Below, piece by piece: positions 61,202-64,000 of a stretch of 64,000 nucleotides of DNA. Source of the stretch: Deltaproteobacteria bacterium (GTDB taxonomy: Bacteria; Myxococcota_A; UBA9160; UBA6930); assembly GCA_029261795.1 (NCBI GenBank), contig JAJDAP010000127.1:1-64000 (forward strand). The letters are read 5' to 3'. Position 1 is the stretch's first letter, and every line of letters begins with the position of its first letter. Below the pieces are notes generated by a model that had not been told where the DNA came from, did no database searches, and worked only from the letters and a program-made list of their open reading frames with translations. The translations under genes were made by a program, and so were the position numbers.

Positions 61202-62211
61202 GCCTGACGCCGGGACGCGCAGCACTGAACCTGTCGGCCCTCGCCGCGCTGATGTGCTTCGCGGCTTTCCTCGGGATCGCGCTCGGGCCAAGCGGTCTGG
61301 CCCCCGCCGAGGTCTGGGGAGCGCTCAGCGGAGAACTGGAGGGCGCGGCCGCCGATATCGTCTGGCGTGTGAGAGTTCCCCGCGTCGGCCTGGCGGCCGC
61401 CGTCGGTGCCGCGCTCGCGACGGCGGGCGCACTGTTCCAGGCGCTGCTGCGCAACCCCTTGGCGGATCCCTATATCCTCGGCGTCTCCGGGGGTGCCGCA
61501 CTCGGCGGCGTCGCGGTCCTGGCGCTGGGTCCGATGTTAGGCATCGGCTATGCGGCGGTTCCGCCGGCCGCGTTCGTGGGCGCTATCGCCACGATCCTCG
61601 GCCTGCTGGCGGTGGCGGGTCCGCGGGGTCGCCTGTCCTCCACGACCTTGCTGTTGACCGGGGTCGTCTTCAACGCCTTCGCATCGGCCGTGATCGTGTT
61701 CCTGGCCTCGCTGTCGGGTTTCTCCGAGGGTGCTTCGATCTTCTTGTGGCTGATCGGAAGCATCTCCGACGCCCGCGTGGACGTTGCGGGCTGGGTCGTC
61801 TTCTTCCTGCTCGGCGGCCTGGCCTGTGCTCTGCCCCTGGCGCGTTCCCTCGATCTGCTCGCGCTCGGCGAAGAGAATGCGGCCGCCCTCGGGGTCGATG
61901 CCGAGCGCGTGAAGCGGCTGCTGCTGGTGGCCGCCTCACTGATGGTCGGGGCCGCGGTCGCGGTGGCGGGCCTGGTCGGCTTCGTCGGGTTGGTGGTGCC
62001 TCATCTGCTGCGACTCGTCCTGGGACCGGACCATCGTCAACTGCTTCCAGCCGCAGCGCTGGGAGGCGCCGCCTTCCTGGTGATCTGTGACACGATCGCG
62101 CGCTCGATGCCCGGCGGGATGGAGCTTCCGGTCGGCGCGATCACGGCGCTGGCCGGTGGCCCGTTCTTCTTGTGGTTGCTGCGTCGATCCTCCCGCGAGT
62201 TGGCGCTTTGA
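61198..62211 (+). CDS. btuC: FecCD/BtuC-family ABC transporter permease
   Basis: A 337-aa permease with about nine to ten hydrophobic segments. VRVPRVGLAAAVGAALATAGALFQALLRNPLADPYILGVSGGAALGG, a continuous family signature (given here for its motifs RNPLADPYILG and SGGAALGG), marks the FecCD family. GFVGLVVPHLLR is the cytoplasmic loop contacting the ATPase. It forms the dimeric membrane channel of the BtuFCD-like importer. Confidence 0.92.
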   Translation: MSLTPGRAALNLSALAALMCFAAFLGIALGPSGLAPAEVWGALSGELEGAAADIVWRVRVPRVGLAAAVGAALATAGALFQALLRNPLADPYILGVSGGAALGGVAVLALGPMLGIGYAAVPPAAFVGAIATILGLLAVAGPRGRLSSTTLLLTGVVFNAFASAVIVFLASLSGFSEGASIFLWLIGSISDARVDVAGWVVFFLLGGLACALPLARSLDLLALGEENAAALGVDAERVKRLLLVAASLMVGAAVAVAGLVGFVGLVVPHLLRLVLGPDHRQLLPAAALGGAAFLVICDTIARSMPGGMELPVGAITALAGGPFFLWLLRRSSRELAL

Positions 62212-62975
62212 GTTCGCTCACGCTCAGCAACGTGGCGCTCTCGCTGGGCGGGACGCCGATCCTGCGCGGCATCGATCTGGCCTTCGAGGCTGGCGAAGTC
62301 GTGCTCCTGGCGGGCCGCAACGGCGCCGGCAAGACGACCCTGCTGCGCATCGCGGCCGGTCTGCTCGCGCCGGATTCCGGCAACGTCTCGCTCGGCCCTG
62401 ACGCCATCGCCGCGTTGCCGCGCCGGGCCGTCGCCAAGCGCATTGCCCTGGTGCCCCAGGATACAGCGGTGCCGTTTCCCTACACGGTGAACGAGCTGGT
62501 CTTGATGGGACGTGCGCCGCACCTGGGCCTGCTCGGCTTCGAGAGCCGTGCGGACCGGCGGCTGGTGGGCGACGCGCTCGCGCGGCTCGGCATCGCGGAG
62601 CTTGCCGAGCGCTCGATCCTCGATCTCTCCGGTGGCGAGCGACAGCTCGTGGCACTCGCCCGGGCCCTCGCGCAAGAAGCCTCGATCCTGCTGCTCGACG
62701 AGCCGACCGCGCACCTCGATCTCGCACGCCGGCTCGAGCTCCAGACGCTACTGCGGGAACTCGCCGGCGAGGGTCGAACGCTCGTGCTCGTTTCTCACGA
62801 TCTGGGGCCCGCCGCCGCGGTTGCCGACCGGGTGGCGCTACTCGCCGATGGTGTCATCCACGCCGTCGGCCCGGCCGAGACGGTGCTGCGGCCCGAGGCC
62901 CTGCGGGCAACCTTCGGGATCGAGGCGCGGCTGGTTCTGACCGAGGCCGGACCGGCAATTCTCGCCGACCGCTGA
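62208..62975 (+). CDS. btuD: BtuD-like ABC transporter ATPase
   Basis: A 255-aa ATPase. Walker A is GRNGAGKTTLL (about residues 37-47), the Q-loop is LVPQDTAVPF, the signature is LSGGERQLVALARAL (about 138) and Walker B is ILLLDEPTAHLD (about 160). The H-loop is LVSHDLG. The TTG start at 62208 overlaps the btuC stop (TTGA). It energises the importer. It resembles heme/B12 importers of the FecE/BtuD group. Confidence 0.92.
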   Translation: MSSLTLSNVALSLGGTPILRGIDLAFEAGEVVLLAGRNGAGKTTLLRIAAGLLAPDSGNVSLGPDAIAALPRRAVAKRIALVPQDTAVPFPYTVNELVLMGRAPHLGLLGFESRADRRLVGDALARLGIAELAERSILDLSGGERQLVALARALAQEASILLLDEPTAHLDLARRLELQTLLRELAGEGRTLVLVSHDLGPAAAVADRVALLADGVIHAVGPAETVLRPEALRATFGIEARLVLTEAGPAILADR

Positions 62976-63003
62976 GCCTTTCCGAGGCTGCATCCCCTGC
63001 TGA

Positions 63004-64000
<997 letters not shown>

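Overview
The window is a GC-rich bacterial chromosome segment (about two thirds G+C by eye). GTG and TTG starts are common and genes are tightly packed with 4-base start/stop overlaps. Several features fit a Myxococcota or Desulfobacterota-type (old Deltaproteobacteria) lineage: a bactofilin directly after parA-parB, an ATP synthase split into two operons with two b-type stalk genes, an MXAN_5187-type protein, a Ski2-like DUF3516-type helicase and a PEP-CTERM protein. This placement is an inference; no rRNA is present to settle it.

Layout. 0-18 kb is mixed-strand housekeeping and accessory DNA: an integron-type integrase, a methyltransferase, a Ca2+/Na+ exchanger, a GFA-family pseudogene, a MAPEG protein, an ArsC-like selenoprotein, endonuclease III, glutathione reductase, a lytic transglycosylase, a CaiB/BaiF enzyme, a carboxylesterase, serC, a large helicase, a PilZ protein, an alkyltransferase-like protein and a MocR regulator. 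18-26 kb holds a SurA-like chaperone, uvrA, a CPBP-like membrane protein, an EgtB-like enzyme and tmk. 26.2-26.6 kb is an intergenic block of long perfect hairpins (REP/MITE-like).

26.6-51 kb is the replication-origin neighbourhood. Leftward: dnaN-gyrB-gyrA, hemL and atpZ-atpI-atpB-atpE. Rightward: rpmH-rnpA-yidD-yidC-khpB-rsmG-parA-parB-bactofilin-atpF'-atpF-atpH-atpA-atpG-atpD-atpC. The divergence point (about 37.6-37.9 kb) is the likely origin region, but dnaA is not there. Four parS-like sites surround rsmG. The two halves of the ATP synthase diverge from this point, about 16 kb apart.

51-64 kb carries a PEP-CTERM protein, nagA, a TAT-exported amidase, a lipoprotein, radA, a polyprenyl diphosphate synthase, a ComEA-like protein, a BtuFCD-type importer and the start of eno.

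The most notable item is a selenoprotein on the minus strand at 3932-4273. A UGA replaces the first redox cysteine of an ArsC/Spx-like thioredoxin fold (a U-x-x-C motif) and is followed at the expected distance by a bacterial SECIS-like hairpin. Ordinary gene calling would split this gene at the UGA.
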